Of a stretch of DNA of 54,033 bases, positions 1 through 6,295 are shown in pieces. The position numbers were made by a program, and so were the translations under genes. The notes beneath the pieces were generated by a model. It searched no databases, had not been told where the DNA came from, and was given only the letters and a program-made list of their open reading frames with translations. This DNA is from Candidatus Kaiserbacteria bacterium (GTDB lineage: Bacteria; Patescibacteriota; Minisyncoccia; Phycocordibacterales; Phycocordibacteraceae), in assembly GCA_016217905.1 (NCBI GenBank), contig JACRFL010000006.1, forward strand, positions 1 through 54,033, given 5' to 3'. Each line of letters opens with the position of its first letter. Within the stretch, counting starts at the first letter, position 1.

Positions 1-57
1 AAAGACGATGTGGTAGTGGGCATCGTATGCGCAGTGGTTGGAATGGACGATGCCCAT
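1..57 (-). CDS. IS200/IS605-type Y1 transposase, N-terminal fragment (runs off window)
   Basis: Only the first 19 codons lie in the window; the gene continues past position 1. The visible residues end in AYDAHYHIVF, which resembles the conserved opening strand of Y1 (HUH) single-strand transposases of the IS200 type, where a similar Y-x-x-H-Y-H-L-V-F stretch precedes the TKYR segment. Two hairpins lie directly upstream, as expected for the subterminal ends of such elements. No Shine-Dalgarno sequence is obvious. The element sits inside a hicA toxin gene, so it looks like a recent insertion. The catalytic HUH and tyrosine residues are outside the window, so the family call rests on a short match. 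Confidence 0.55.
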   Translation of the reverse strand, partial: MGIVHSNHCAYDAHYHIVF

Positions 58-70
58 GCAGGAAGCATAC

Positions 71-125
71 CTGAAAACCGAACGTTTTCAGACTTTCGGC
101 TGCGGAACCCGCCCCAAGGGGCGGG
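71..125. repeat. Two hairpins at the end of the IS200-like element
   Basis: Positions 71-78 pair with 84-91 (8 bp, arms CTGAAAAC/GTTTTCAG) and positions 108-115 pair with 118-125 (8 bp, arms CCCGCCCC/GGGGCGGG). IS200/IS605 elements carry subterminal hairpins that TnpA recognises on single strands, and these lie between the transposase start and the broken hicA gene. Which one is the recognition hairpin cannot be told from here. Confidence 0.5.
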
Positions 126-137
126 GTATGGCTTCGC

Positions 138-272
138 TAATAAACTCGTATGCCGTGGAACAGATGTCTGAACGCCGGTGAGGAGATTGCGATAGATAGA
201 ATGTTTCGCTCCTTCTCGCAGGAGAACGCATCCATTACGTAAAAGGTGTGCGGCGAGTTTAGCACGCTTCAT
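138..272 (-). pseudogene. hicA: hicA toxin gene, 3' end lost to the IS200-like insertion
   Basis: The frame starts with an ATGA overlap with the hicB stop and reads MKRAKLAAHLLRNGC, then LLREGAKHSIY and SVPRH. This is the HicA mRNA-interferase pattern, including the catalytic histidine in G-x-K-H-S. Homology stops after about 45 codons (near position 138); the family normally needs about 60-70 residues. The remaining sequence runs into the hairpins and transposase start. The frame has no stop before the window edge, so a chimeric product is possible, but the missing C-terminal part of the dsRBD-like fold argues for an inactive toxin. It is downstream of its antitoxin, the hicB-hicA order. Confidence 0.7.
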
Positions 273-520
273 GCAACCGAATGTACCGGGAATGAAATCG
301 CCGAACGTTCGACATCTCCCACAACATCCTTGAAGGACATAATACGATTTGTTTCAAGCATTAGCTCAAGAGCATCTTTAAGATTTATTTTCGCCGCGGC
401 TTTCGTTTTACCTTCGGAGATAACATTTGGCATTTCCTCAATCCATGCTGTGTACCCACCGCGTACTTTCTGAAAAACCGCGGTAAAGGTGTTCACTTTT
501 TGTGACTTCTTCGTGTTCAT
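269..520 (-). CDS. hicB: HicB-family antitoxin
   Basis: This 83-residue protein has the HicB partial RNase H-like fold signature: FTAVFQKVRGGYTAWIEEMP, then ISEGKTKAAAKINLKDALELML. HicB binds and neutralises HicA and commonly represses its own promoter. I start it at the ATG at 520, because the longer upstream frame overlaps prfB and has no family match. It begins 10 bases after the prfB stop and overlaps hicA by ATGA, so prfB, hicB and hicA are probably one transcript. Since its toxin gene is broken, this antitoxin may be an orphan. The C-terminus (ERSAISFPVHSVA) lacks an obvious ribbon-helix-helix. Confidence 0.8.
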   Translation of the reverse strand: MNTKKSQKVNTFTAVFQKVRGGYTAWIEEMPNVISEGKTKAAAKINLKDALELMLETNRIMSFKDVVGDVERSAISFPVHSVA

Positions 521-530
521 GCCGTTGATT

Positions 531-1403
531 TTACGCGCTATTGGCAGCAGCGTCAATAAAGGCATCGAGGTCGCCTTCGAGGACCTTTTCCGGGTTGGAG
601 GATTCGTAGTCGGTACGGTGATCTTTGACCATTTTGTAGGGATGGAGGACATAGGAGCGGATCTGGCTCCCCCACTCATTCGCCGTCGTTGCCGCAATCG
701 AGCGGTCTTTTGTTACTGCCTCGCGTTCTGCCTCTTCCTTAGCAAATATTTTCGCTTTCAGGAGTTCGAGCGCCTTCTCGCGGTTCGCCAGCTGGCTGCG
801 CTCGCTTGAAATATGCACCGAAAGGTTGGTCGGCTTGTGGAGGATACGCACCGCGGTCTCGCGTTTGTTCACATTCTGTCCGCCCGCGCCTCCGGCGCGG
901 GCGAATTGTATCTCGAGATCGTCCGGTTTAAGCTCCACTTTGTCGGTCGGAACAAGCGTGGGCAACACTTCCACAAGCGCGAAGCTGGTCTGCCGCTTCG
1001 CGCTAGCGTTAAAGGGCGACTGACGCACGAGGCGATGCACACCCGCTTCGTGTTTAAGGCGGCCATACGCTCCGTTTCCGGCAATCTCAAGCGTCACATT
1101 GCGGTACCCGCCGTGGTCGTTTTCATTTGCATGCAGCTCGCGCACTCCCCAGCCCCTTTTCGCCGCGTACCCCTCGTACATGCGGCGGAGCATGCGCGCG
1201 AAGTCTTCGGCATCGTCGCCGCCCGCGCCCGCAAGTATCGCGAGTGTTGCATTGCCGGAATCGTGCGGGTCGCCTCCCCCGCCCTCTTTGAGCGACTGGT
1301 ACTCGCGCACGGTGCGTTGCGCAGCATTCACGTCAGCCCAAAAGTCGGGCGATGCCATCATCGCTTCGAGTTCTTGTAATCGCCGTTCCCCTTTCTCGTC
1401 CAT
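531..1403 (-). CDS. prfB: Peptide chain release factor 2 (RF2)
   Basis: RF2 reads UGA and UAA stop codons and triggers hydrolysis of peptidyl-tRNA on the ribosome. The protein carries the SPF stop-codon recognition motif at residues 129-131 (RQSPFNASAKRQTSFA) and the catalytic GGQ at 174-176 within RAGGAGGQNVNKRETAVR. At 290 residues it is well short of the usual 340-365: the N-terminal helical domain is reduced to about 40 residues before a Gly linker. No in-frame programmed frameshift is seen. The TATACT at 1410-1415 ends 6 bases before the ATG, suggesting a leaderless mRNA. Presence of RF2 argues against UGA reassignment as found in Gracilibacteria and SR1. Confidence 0.95.
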   Translation of the reverse strand: MDEKGERRLQELEAMMASPDFWADVNAAQRTVREYQSLKEGGGGDPHDSGNATLAILAGAGGDDAEDFARMLRRMYEGYAAKRGWGVRELHANENDHGGYRNVTLEIAGNGAYGRLKHEAGVHRLVRQSPFNASAKRQTSFALVEVLPTLVPTDKVELKPDDLEIQFARAGGAGGQNVNKRETAVRILHKPTNLSVHISSERSQLANREKALELLKAKIFAKEEAEREAVTKDRSIAATTANEWGSQIRSYVLHPYKMVKDHRTDYESSNPEKVLEGDLDAFIDAAANSA

Positions 1404-1409
1404 AAAACG

Positions 1410-1415
1410 AGTATA
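1410..1415 (-). promoter_or_regulatory. Candidate -10 element of prfB (leaderless)
   Basis: TATACT on the minus strand with 6 bases to the prfB ATG. This spacing would put the transcription start at the start codon. No Shine-Dalgarno sequence is present. Confidence 0.5.
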
Positions 1416-1429
1416 GCAAGATATTTTTG

Positions 1430-1502
1430 AGCCGCCTCTCAGATTTGAACTGAGGACCTACCCCTTACGAAGGGGTTGCTCTACCAACTGAGCTAAGGCG
1501 GC
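1430..1502 (-). tRNA. tRNA-Thr(CGT)
   Basis: A full 73-nt cloverleaf folds on the minus strand: acceptor GCCGCCT/AGGCGGC, D stem GCTC/GAGC, anticodon stem ACCCC/GGGGT with loop TTCGTAA (anticodon CGT, reads ACG), and T arm CTCAG-TTCAAAT-CTGAG. CCA is not encoded. Confidence 0.97.
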
Positions 1503-1543
1503 ACCTCTTCCTTCTATCATGGAAACGCCGTCGGGAAAAGAAG

Positions 1544-1569
1544 AAGAGGCAGCCCGCGGGCCGCCTCTT
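1544..1569 (-). terminator. Rho-independent terminator after the 365-aa secreted-protein gene
   Basis: Arms 1544-1550 and 1563-1569 (AAGAGGC/GCCTCTT) with a GC-rich inner stem are followed on the minus strand by a pyrimidine-rich TTCTTCTTTT tract, 18 bases past the stop codon. Confidence 0.7.
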
Positions 1570-1586
1570 TTGAAGAACTTGCTAAC

Positions 1587-2684
1587 TCACTTGATGGCCT
1601 CGAGCTTTTTGCCGTCGCCTTCAGAAGGCGGCATTGTGCTTTTCACCATCTCGGCGAAAAACGCTGCGAATTCCGCACTGCCAAAGGGCGTACCCACCGC
1701 CGGATTTTTCGGCTTCCCGAGAATCCAGTAGGTGGCGCCGATGCGGCCGTCCGGATGCGTCGATGCTTCCGTCTTAGAGAACGCTGCGGCCAGGCCGACC
1801 ACAGCTCCCAGCGCGGGATTGCTACTGCCGATGATGCCGGCTGCGGCGCCCCCGAGAGAAAAGCCATTTCCTATCGCGGCGGTGCCGAGCGCCGTCCCGA
1901 TCGACTGCTCCGGCGACACCACGTAGATCTCGGAATACCCGTCCAGATTTCTGAAAACGTACTTCACCACGTCGTCGCGGACGACGTTGATATCGACCTT
2001 GCTTTCAGAACCTTTCTTGGCGGTCACCATTGCGGTGCCGATGCAGACGTAGTTACCGGCTGAGGACGGAAAGCGCGGCAGCACTTTCTTGAGCGATTCG
2101 CCGGTGCGCTTCGCCTTGTAGTCCGGAAGGGACGCGAAGACGATACTCGTGTTCCCGGAGAACCCGCCGCTCGCGTCGGTGAACGACTCGTCGCTTCCGG
2201 TGTACTCCGGCTCACACTTCCTCTCGAAGTACAGGCTCGCGGCGACGCCGTTGATGTTGGCAGGGTTCGAGAGCGGGCCGAAGCTGAACACTTGCGGTGC
2301 AGCAACAGCGACGCCAGGCATTGCCGGCAATGCAACAGGGATCTTTGTTGATTCACTGTTGATCGTCAAGCTCGTCTGCTGACTCGGCGTTACCGTCGTC
2401 GTCACAGGTCCGGTTGCCGCTGACGACGGACCGGTAACTGACGTTGCACCGGAAGTGGACGGGCCCACGGTTGCCGTCGCGCTGGAAGGCCCGGTTACCG
2501 CCGATGCTCCGGAGTTTAGGTTCGCATTGAGCTGGTTCCCGTTTGCCGCCGCTCCCGCGGTAGCATTCGATCCCGCGGACGCATCCGCGTTCGCCGTATT
2601 GTCGGCGGAAGCAGGTTCGATCATTGCAAGCAGCACAGCAACGGCTGCCGCCTTTACTGCGACGTTTGTACGGTTTGTGCGCAT
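1587..2684 (-). CDS. Secreted Ala/Ser/Thr-rich protein of unknown function
   Basis: I do not recognise this 365-residue protein. Residues 1-27 form a clear Sec signal peptide ending near EPASA-DN. Residues 28-105 are low complexity and contain a repeated unit built on TGPSSA (three near-copies), probably a flexible linker. The middle part (about 150-260) is ordered, with two separated cysteines (CEPEY and YVCIG), and residues 262-305 form a Gly/Ala-rich hydrophobic stretch that could be membrane-embedded. The start is fixed by an AAGGAG Shine-Dalgarno sequence 6 bases upstream. It has its own terminator and sits behind another secreted-protein gene. Confidence 0.75.
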   Translation of the reverse strand: MRTNRTNVAVKAAAVAVLLAMIEPASADNTANADASAGSNATAGAAANGNQLNANLNSGASAVTGPSSATATVGPSTSGATSVTGPSSAATGPVTTTVTPSQQTSLTINSESTKIPVALPAMPGVAVAAPQVFSFGPLSNPANINGVAASLYFERKCEPEYTGSDESFTDASGGFSGNTSIVFASLPDYKAKRTGESLKKVLPRFPSSAGNYVCIGTAMVTAKKGSESKVDINVVRDDVVKYVFRNLDGYSEIYVVSPEQSIGTALGTAAIGNGFSLGGAAAGIIGSSNPALGAVVGLAAAFSKTEASTHPDGRIGATYWILGKPKNPAVGTPFGSAEFAAFFAEMVKSTMPPSEGDGKKLEAIK

Positions 2685-2709
2685 TCACTTCTCCTTCAAT
2701 TCAATTTGA

Positions 2710-2746
2710 TGAAAAACCGGGACAGGGAATTGCTCCCCTGTCCCGG
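2710..2746 (-). terminator. Rho-independent terminator between the two secreted-protein genes
   Basis: Arms at 2717-2727 and 2736-2746 form an 11-bp GC-rich stem (CCGGGACAGGG/CCCTGTCCCGG), followed on the minus strand by TTTTTC. It ends the 131-aa gene upstream, so the 365-aa gene must have its own promoter or rely on read-through. Confidence 0.8.
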
Positions 2747-2767
2747 AGAATGGTCTTCCGCCGCGGC

Positions 2768-3163
2768 TTACCAGTGCCAGCTGGTTGCCGACACCATGCC
2801 GAATGTGCTGGTGGACGACGAGACGTTGCCGTAGGAGGCGCTGCTTGCCCCCGCCGAGACGCTCGACGCCGACAGCGTGAAGTACGGGCTTTGCGAAGCG
2901 AACCCGCCCCCTGCGATACTTGCAGAGATTACCCCAGATCCGTAGCCGGCAGTGGATCCCTGGACATCTCCAAAGGCCGCCAGATTTGCGCCGCGTGCAA
3001 CCGCGACCTGCTGGACGGACCCGAAGAGACTTGCGGAGCCGCTCCCGGCGAACGCGGAGCTGCCCGCAACCGAGACGTTCCCCCACACACTGTCGGCAAA
3101 TGCCGGAGTAGCGCCGAGGGATGCCGTGACGATGATGGCCGCAAGGGCTAAGAAACGTTTCAT
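2768..3163 (-). CDS. Small secreted Ser/Gly/Ala-rich protein
   Basis: The 131-residue product has a standard signal peptide (MKRFLALAAIIVTASLGATPAFA, cleavage near 23) followed by a cysteine-free, Ser/Gly/Ala-rich mature part with alternating short hydrophobic residues (SVWGNVSVAGSSAFAGSGSASLFGS in style), suggesting beta-rich repeats. No family is recognised. The start at 3163 is chosen over longer frames because AGGAAC lies just upstream and the signal peptide begins there. A terminator follows the gene. A surface or matrix role is only a guess from composition. Confidence 0.7.
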   Translation of the reverse strand: MKRFLALAAIIVTASLGATPAFADSVWGNVSVAGSSAFAGSGSASLFGSVQQVAVARGANLAAFGDVQGSTAGYGSGVISASIAGGGFASQSPYFTLSASSVSAGASSASYGNVSSSTSTFGMVSATSWHW

Positions 3164-3270
3164 GATGTTCCTTTCCAATCCAAGTTTAACTACACCATTT
3201 CCTTGCGATACTGACAAGGACCATAGAACGGGGCTTTGGGACTTTCCCATCGGCCTCGTATCCAGTCGGA

Positions 3271-3299
3271 AGACTACAGAATCACTGTATATTTGTCAA
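3271..3299 (-). promoter_or_regulatory. Candidate sigma-70 promoter upstream of the small secreted-protein gene
   Basis: On the minus strand TTGACA (3294-3299) is separated by 17 bases from TAGTCT (3271-3276). It points toward the 131-aa gene, leaving a leader of about 100 bases. Confidence 0.4.
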
Positions 3300-3335
3300 A
3301 TTCGTGTTGTATACTGTCGTTACCTTTGATTCTGG

Positions 3336-3408
3336 AGCCGAGAGTCGGGATTGAACCGACGACCTGCGCCTTACCATGGCGCTGCTCTACCAACTGAGCT
3401 ATCTCGGC
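3336..3408 (-). tRNA. tRNA-Thr(GGT)
   Basis: Minus-strand cloverleaf of 73 nt: acceptor GCCGAGA/TCTCGGC, D arm GCTC-AGTTGGTA-GAGC, anticodon stem GCGCC/GGCGC with loop ATGGTAA (anticodon GGT), T arm GTCGG-TTCAATC-CCGAC. CCA is not encoded. Confidence 0.97.
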
Positions 3409-3418
3409 GAGCGAGGGT

Positions 3419-3452
3419 GCGTGGAAATGCATGTCCCCATGCATTTCCACGC
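3419..3452. repeat. Perfect 15-bp hairpin upstream of tRNA-Thr(GGT)
   Basis: Positions 3419-3433 pair perfectly with 3438-3452 around a TCCC loop. The centre contains ATGCATG/CATGCAT. There is no U-run on either side, so it is not a typical terminator; its role is unknown. Confidence 0.6.
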
Positions 3453-3562
3453 CGCCCGAGCGAGCCGAAAGAAAAGCGTGCAAGCAACGCTTATCGCGGC
3501 GAACTCTTATTTCTCGCACCAAGCCATACTAGCTGAGTTCCCAAACATTTTCAATTTTCGTA

Positions 3563-3568
3563 TATACT
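3563..3568 (+). promoter_or_regulatory. Candidate -10 element of the cupin gene (leaderless)
   Basis: TATACT with 6 bases to the ATG at 3575 and no Shine-Dalgarno sequence. Confidence 0.5.
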
Positions 3569-3574
3569 GTCCCC

Positions 3575-3928
3575 ATGGAAGGACTCTCCCATTACGCGAA
3601 AGAAGAACGCCCCTGGGGCAATTTCGAGCGCTTCACGCTGAACGAAAAAACGACGGTGAAGATCGTTACGGTCAATGCTAGAGAATCCATTAGCCTACAG
3701 ACGCACGAGTATCGCGACGAATTCTGGCGTGTCATCAAGGGTACGGGCGTCATTCGCATCGGCGAGAAGGACAACGACGCCCATGAAGGTGACGCCTTCT
3801 TCAGTCCGCGCGAGAGCGAGCACCGCGTCACGGGCGGCCTCGAGGGACTCGTCTTTCTCGAGATAGCCTTCGGCGACTTCGACGAAAGCGATATCAAGCG
3901 CCTCGAAGACCGCTACGGTCGGGCGTAA
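3575..3928 (+). CDS. Cupin, mannose-6-phosphate isomerase type II C-terminal-like
   Basis: The 117-residue protein matches the single-cupin tail of type II phosphomannose isomerases / mannose-1-P guanylyltransferases: ERPWGNFERF, KIVTVNARESISLQTHEYRDEFWRVIKGTGVIRIG and EGDAFFSPRESEHRVTGG. The usual metal-binding HH pair is reduced (THEYRDEF), though E and a downstream H (SEHRV) remain. It could act as a stand-alone isomerase or sugar-nucleotide modifying cupin. The last 23 bases, including the stop codon, recur at 6039-6061 followed by a terminator, showing that a cassette was inserted exactly at the 3' end of this gene without damaging it. Confidence 0.85.
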   Translation: MEGLSHYAKEERPWGNFERFTLNEKTTVKIVTVNARESISLQTHEYRDEFWRVIKGTGVIRIGEKDNDAHEGDAFFSPRESEHRVTGGLEGLVFLEIAFGDFDESDIKRLEDRYGRA

Positions 3929-3929
3929 A
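3907..3929 (+). repeat. Direct repeat, left copy (attL-like), inside cupin 3' end
   Basis: A 23-base perfect match to 6039-6061, covering the last codons and stop of the cupin gene. It contains GACCGCTACGGTC, an imperfect palindrome of the kind recombinases bind. Confidence 0.85.
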
Positions 3930-4001
3930 GTCAAAAACTAATGTATGGTAGTCTTTAGTCAAAGGTGTTCTTTGACAATCTAAAATAGAAAGGAGATAAA
4001 C

Positions 4002-4430
4002 ATGGCGGATCAAAACACAACTCAACATTCTCTCAAAAAAGACAAGTATGTGAATACCCGCGGTGGTAATTCGCATTTTCTTGATCTTTTTTGCAGTAAG
4101 TGCAATCAATATTTTGCCCTCTATCAAAAAAACGGGCATGGTAGATTGCTCCGAATGTATCTCGATCGAATCTTTGCGCCGCAGGAGCTCGCGCTTTTGC
4201 AGTCAAAGATGAGCAACAAAACTGAAATGCCAAACTTGAAGTGCCCGAAGTGTAATGTACTCATTGGTACGCCAATGGTTTATGAGGCGGAGAGAAGGCT
4301 GGCGTTTCGGCTCATTCACGGCTCGTTTGTGAAAAAGAAAAGCGACGGAGTTTATCCGCCTTCGCACCAAAACCAATCCCATGAAAAAGGAGGAAATAAT
4401 GATTACGAAAAAATTAACTTTCGGCAATAA
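4002..4430 (+). CDS. Zinc-ribbon protein of unknown function
   Basis: The 142-residue protein has two CxxC knuckles, CSKC near residue 31 and CPKC near 81, spaced as in a zinc ribbon. Between them is a basic, aromatic stretch (ALYQKNGHGRLLRMYLDRIF). No enzyme family is recognised; nucleic-acid binding is plausible for this type of ribbon. A good Shine-Dalgarno sequence (AGGAGA) precedes the ATG. Its 3' end overlaps the next gene by 32 bases in another frame. It is the first gene of the inserted cassette and is more AT-rich than the cupin gene before it. Confidence 0.7.
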   Translation: MADQNTTQHSLKKDKYVNTRGGNSHFLDLFCSKCNQYFALYQKNGHGRLLRMYLDRIFAPQELALLQSKMSNKTEMPNLKCPKCNVLIGTPMVYEAERRLAFRLIHGSFVKKKSDGVYPPSHQNQSHEKGGNNDYEKINFRQ

Positions 4431-5091
4431 AGTCCTTAAGTTCTACAAGACCCTTGCATTACCACATATTCCTTTGAAAGGGATAGAGGTTATCCAACCA
4501 TACCAGAATCAGGAAGTACGAGGATATATGGAAAAATTTTTCAACAAATTTTTCCGAGACACAAGAAAGCGTATTTTTGTACTTGGCATTAACCCGGGAC
4601 GATTTGGTTCCGGCACTACAGGCATCCCGTTTACCGACCCTGTTGCGCTTGAAAGCGCATGTGATATTGGCAATAAGTTGGTAAAACGCCGAGAAATCTC
4701 ATCTGAATTCATATACCAGTTTATTAAACACTGGGGTGGCCCTCGTGTCTTTTATCGCGATTTTTTTCTTACTGCGGTATCACCGATTGGCTTTGTGCAA
4801 GGTGGAGTAAATTGTAATTATTATAGTCATCCCACATTACTCAAAGCGGTAAGACCGTTTATCGTCGATACACTCACTGCGCAGTTTGCTTTTGGTGCTC
4901 GAAAAAATAAGGTCATCGTGCTTGGTAGTGGTAAAAACCAAAAAGTATTCAATGACTTAAATCTAGAATACGGCTGGTTCAAAGAGGTGTATGTTCTGGA
5001 ACACCCGCGATTCATCATGCAGTACCGCAGACGGGAGATGCAAGACTACCTTAATAAATACCAAGATATTTTTTCTCGTGCTCTCTTGTGA
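4399..5091 (+). CDS. SMUG2-like uracil-DNA glycosylase family protein (DUF4918)
   Basis: The protein (230 aa from the chosen start) has the uracil-DNA glycosylase superfamily motifs in SMUG2 style: motif 1 VLGINPGRFGSGTTGIPFTDP near residues 55-75, and a late EHPRFIMQYRRR motif near 195-206, with an N-terminal KFYKTLALP segment. Such enzymes excise damaged or deaminated bases, chiefly uracil, from DNA. I choose the ATG at 4399 rather than 4381 because AAGGAGG lies 6 bases before it. It overlaps the zinc-ribbon gene, implying coupled translation. Placement in a mobile cassette suggests a host-defence or genome-maintenance cargo; this is inference. Confidence 0.82.
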   Translation: MITKKLTFGNKVLKFYKTLALPHIPLKGIEVIQPYQNQEVRGYMEKFFNKFFRDTRKRIFVLGINPGRFGSGTTGIPFTDPVALESACDIGNKLVKRREISSEFIYQFIKHWGGPRVFYRDFFLTAVSPIGFVQGGVNCNYYSHPTLLKAVRPFIVDTLTAQFAFGARKNKVIVLGSGKNQKVFNDLNLEYGWFKEVYVLEHPRFIMQYRRREMQDYLNKYQDIFSRALL

Positions 5092-5170
5092 AAAAACTTG
5101 GTAATATTTGTCTTACATGATACACTCCACGCTGGTACATTAGTTCATCAACAACAGAAAGGAGAACGAG

Positions 5171-5809
5171 ATGCAAGAACAGGCTATCATCGAAACTCAA
5201 TTGGAGTTTTACAGAAAGGGTGGTGCGGGTTGCTTGTTCGCCGCCCACGCGGCAAGAGATCCTTCCAAATACGAGTGGAGACTCTCGGTCAGCAATGTCG
5301 ATAAAGTTCGAATCGAGGAGTTGATACAGTCGGCTATTTCTCTAGCCGGTGTGTCCACGCAGAGCATCATCTTTCCGTCAGTTATGGAGCAGGAGGATTT
5401 GAAAAATTTGCTCTTGACCTTGAAAGAAACGTCGTCCGTGTCCCTTGAACAGGAGGAAGAATTTGAGGGTGCGGTGTGTCTTGGCTACCGGGTCAATGTT
5501 GGCGACTTGAAATCGTGGATGACAGGGTTCGGGAGCTTTGATTTTTTCCCTAAGACGCGTCAAGCGGTTTTTGCGGAAATCGTATTTCGCACAAAACCGA
5601 GGCCTGACTATAACTGGGCAATGAAAGAAACGCCGCCTGGAATTATTCATCTCGCTGATATGGACATGAAAGGGATGAGAGAAAATCAGTTTAAGGCTCT
5701 CTGGTACGGCTCTTTCGACAACACCGAGAACATACTTGGACACAAACCGGACTTGAGAAGCGCAGCAAAAACAACCTTCGCTGTTCCACTAGAGTTATGG
5801 AAAGGATAA
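5171..5809 (+). CDS. Cassette protein of unknown function, possibly cut by an in-frame stop
   Basis: The 212-residue protein is not recognised. It is soluble, begins MQEQAIIETQLEFYRKGG and contains a conserved-looking block FPKTRQAVFAEIVFRTKPRP followed by PGIIHLADMDMKGM. An AAGGAGA ribosome binding site lies 8 bases before the ATG. The frame continues without another stop for 57 codons past the TAA at 5807-5809, ending at a TAA that abuts the terminator hairpin. The extension is protein-like, so the TAA may be a nonsense mutation (full length 270 aa) or a read-through site. It is the last gene of the cassette. Confidence 0.65.
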   Translation: MQEQAIIETQLEFYRKGGAGCLFAAHAARDPSKYEWRLSVSNVDKVRIEELIQSAISLAGVSTQSIIFPSVMEQEDLKNLLLTLKETSSVSLEQEEEFEGAVCLGYRVNVGDLKSWMTGFGSFDFFPKTRQAVFAEIVFRTKPRPDYNWAMKETPPGIIHLADMDMKGMRENQFKALWYGSFDNTENILGHKPDLRSAAKTTFAVPLELWKG

Positions 5810-5983
5810 CGGGGCGCGGACGGAAGCCGCTTGCGAAGCGCGCGTGAAGAGTTGGAAGCATACGAATCTTCTCGATATATCGGAATTTGTAATTTCGAGA
5901 TTGTCGCGGAAGAAAACCAGGTACCGAAAATCGCTCATGCGATCTACGCCAATTATCTCCGGCTCTTTCGTCAACAACCATAA
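5810..5983 (+). pseudogene. In-frame continuation of the preceding gene after TAA
   Basis: Reading on in the same frame after the TAA gives 57 sense codons, including EELEAYESSRYIGICNFE and KIAHAIYANYLRLFRQQ, then TAA at 5981-5983. The composition is that of a folded domain, and the terminator starts right at this second stop. It may be the original C-terminus. A separate small gene starting at an internal TTG is the alternative. Confidence 0.45.
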
Positions 5984-6036
5984 CCTCGCAGTTTCATTTC
6001 AGAGATTTCTGAATGGACTGCGAGGTTTTCTTTTTT
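5983..6036 (+). terminator. Terminator of the cassette operon
   Basis: AACCTCGCAGT pairs with ACTGCGAGGTTT, with a second inner stem (TTTCAGAGATTTCTGAA type), followed by TTCTTTTTT. It lies at the end of the cassette, just before the right direct repeat. Confidence 0.8.
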
Positions 6037-6038
6037 GT

Positions 6039-6061
6039 AGACCGCTACGGTCGGGCGTAAA
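6039..6061 (+). repeat. Direct repeat, right copy (attR-like)
   Basis: Perfect 23-base copy of the cupin 3' end. It is preceded by cassette sequence and followed by the hairpin at 6066-6090. Confidence 0.85.
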
Positions 6062-6065
6062 ACAC

Positions 6066-6090
6066 AAAACACGCCTTCTCGGCGCGTTTT
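6066..6090 (+). terminator. Likely original terminator of the cupin gene
   Basis: AAAACACGCC (6066-6075) pairs with GGCGCGTTTT (6081-6090) with one mismatch, followed by GTTG. It stands 5 bases after the duplicated cupin stop codon, where the cupin gene's terminator would have been before the cassette arrived. Confidence 0.6.
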
Positions 6091-6098
6091 GTTGAATG

Positions 6099-6172
6099 CG
6101 CGAGGGACGGGACTTGAACCCGCAACCTTCCGCGTGACAGGCGGATGCTCTAACCAGTTGAGCTACCCCCGC
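6099..6172 (-). tRNA. tRNA-Asp(GTC)
   Basis: Minus-strand 74-nt cloverleaf: acceptor GCGGGGG/CCCTCGC with one G-U pair, D arm GCTC-AACTGGTTA-GAGC, anticodon stem TCCGC/GCGGA with loop CTGTCAC (anticodon GTC), T arm TGCGG-GTTCAAGT-style loop-CCGT, discriminator G. No encoded CCA. Confidence 0.95.
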
Positions 6173-6183
6173 AAGCGAGGAAC

Positions 6184-6207
6184 AAAGAGCAAACTAGTTC
6201 GCTCTTT
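6184..6207. terminator. Bidirectional hairpin between two tRNA genes
   Basis: AAAGAGC (6184-6190) pairs with GCTCTTT (6201-6207), followed by TT on the plus strand and preceded by A-runs that become U on the minus strand. It separates the two tRNA genes. Positions 6208-6295 hold nothing else that I can identify. Confidence 0.5.
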
Positions 6208-6295
6208 TTCCGAGCGCCGCGGAGGAAAGCCTGAAAGGCTTACCACTGCAACGCATTCAGTCATCCTACCAAAAGCTCCAGAAAATGTCTCGTTG

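Larger units (their letters stand above)
3907..6061. mobile_element. 2.1-kb cassette bracketed by 23-bp direct repeats
   Basis: The 3' end of the cupin gene (3907-3929) is repeated perfectly at 6039-6061. The second copy is followed directly by what looks like the cupin gene's original terminator. Between the copies are three genes with lower GC content and strong AAGGAG-type ribosome binding sites, unlike the leaderless genes around them. This is the arrangement left by site-specific integration at a gene 3' end (attL/attR). No integrase is encoded inside, so mobilisation would have to be in trans, or the integrase has been lost. Confidence 0.75.

Noticed and set aside
1-168. Plus-strand open frame across the left edge (KDDVVVGIVCAVVG...)
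   Set aside because: The minus strand explains the same bases better with a Y1 transposase start, hairpins and hicA.
5795-5977. 60-codon minus-strand frame at the end of the cassette
   Set aside because: The plus-strand continuation of the cassette gene is more protein-like and ends at the terminator.
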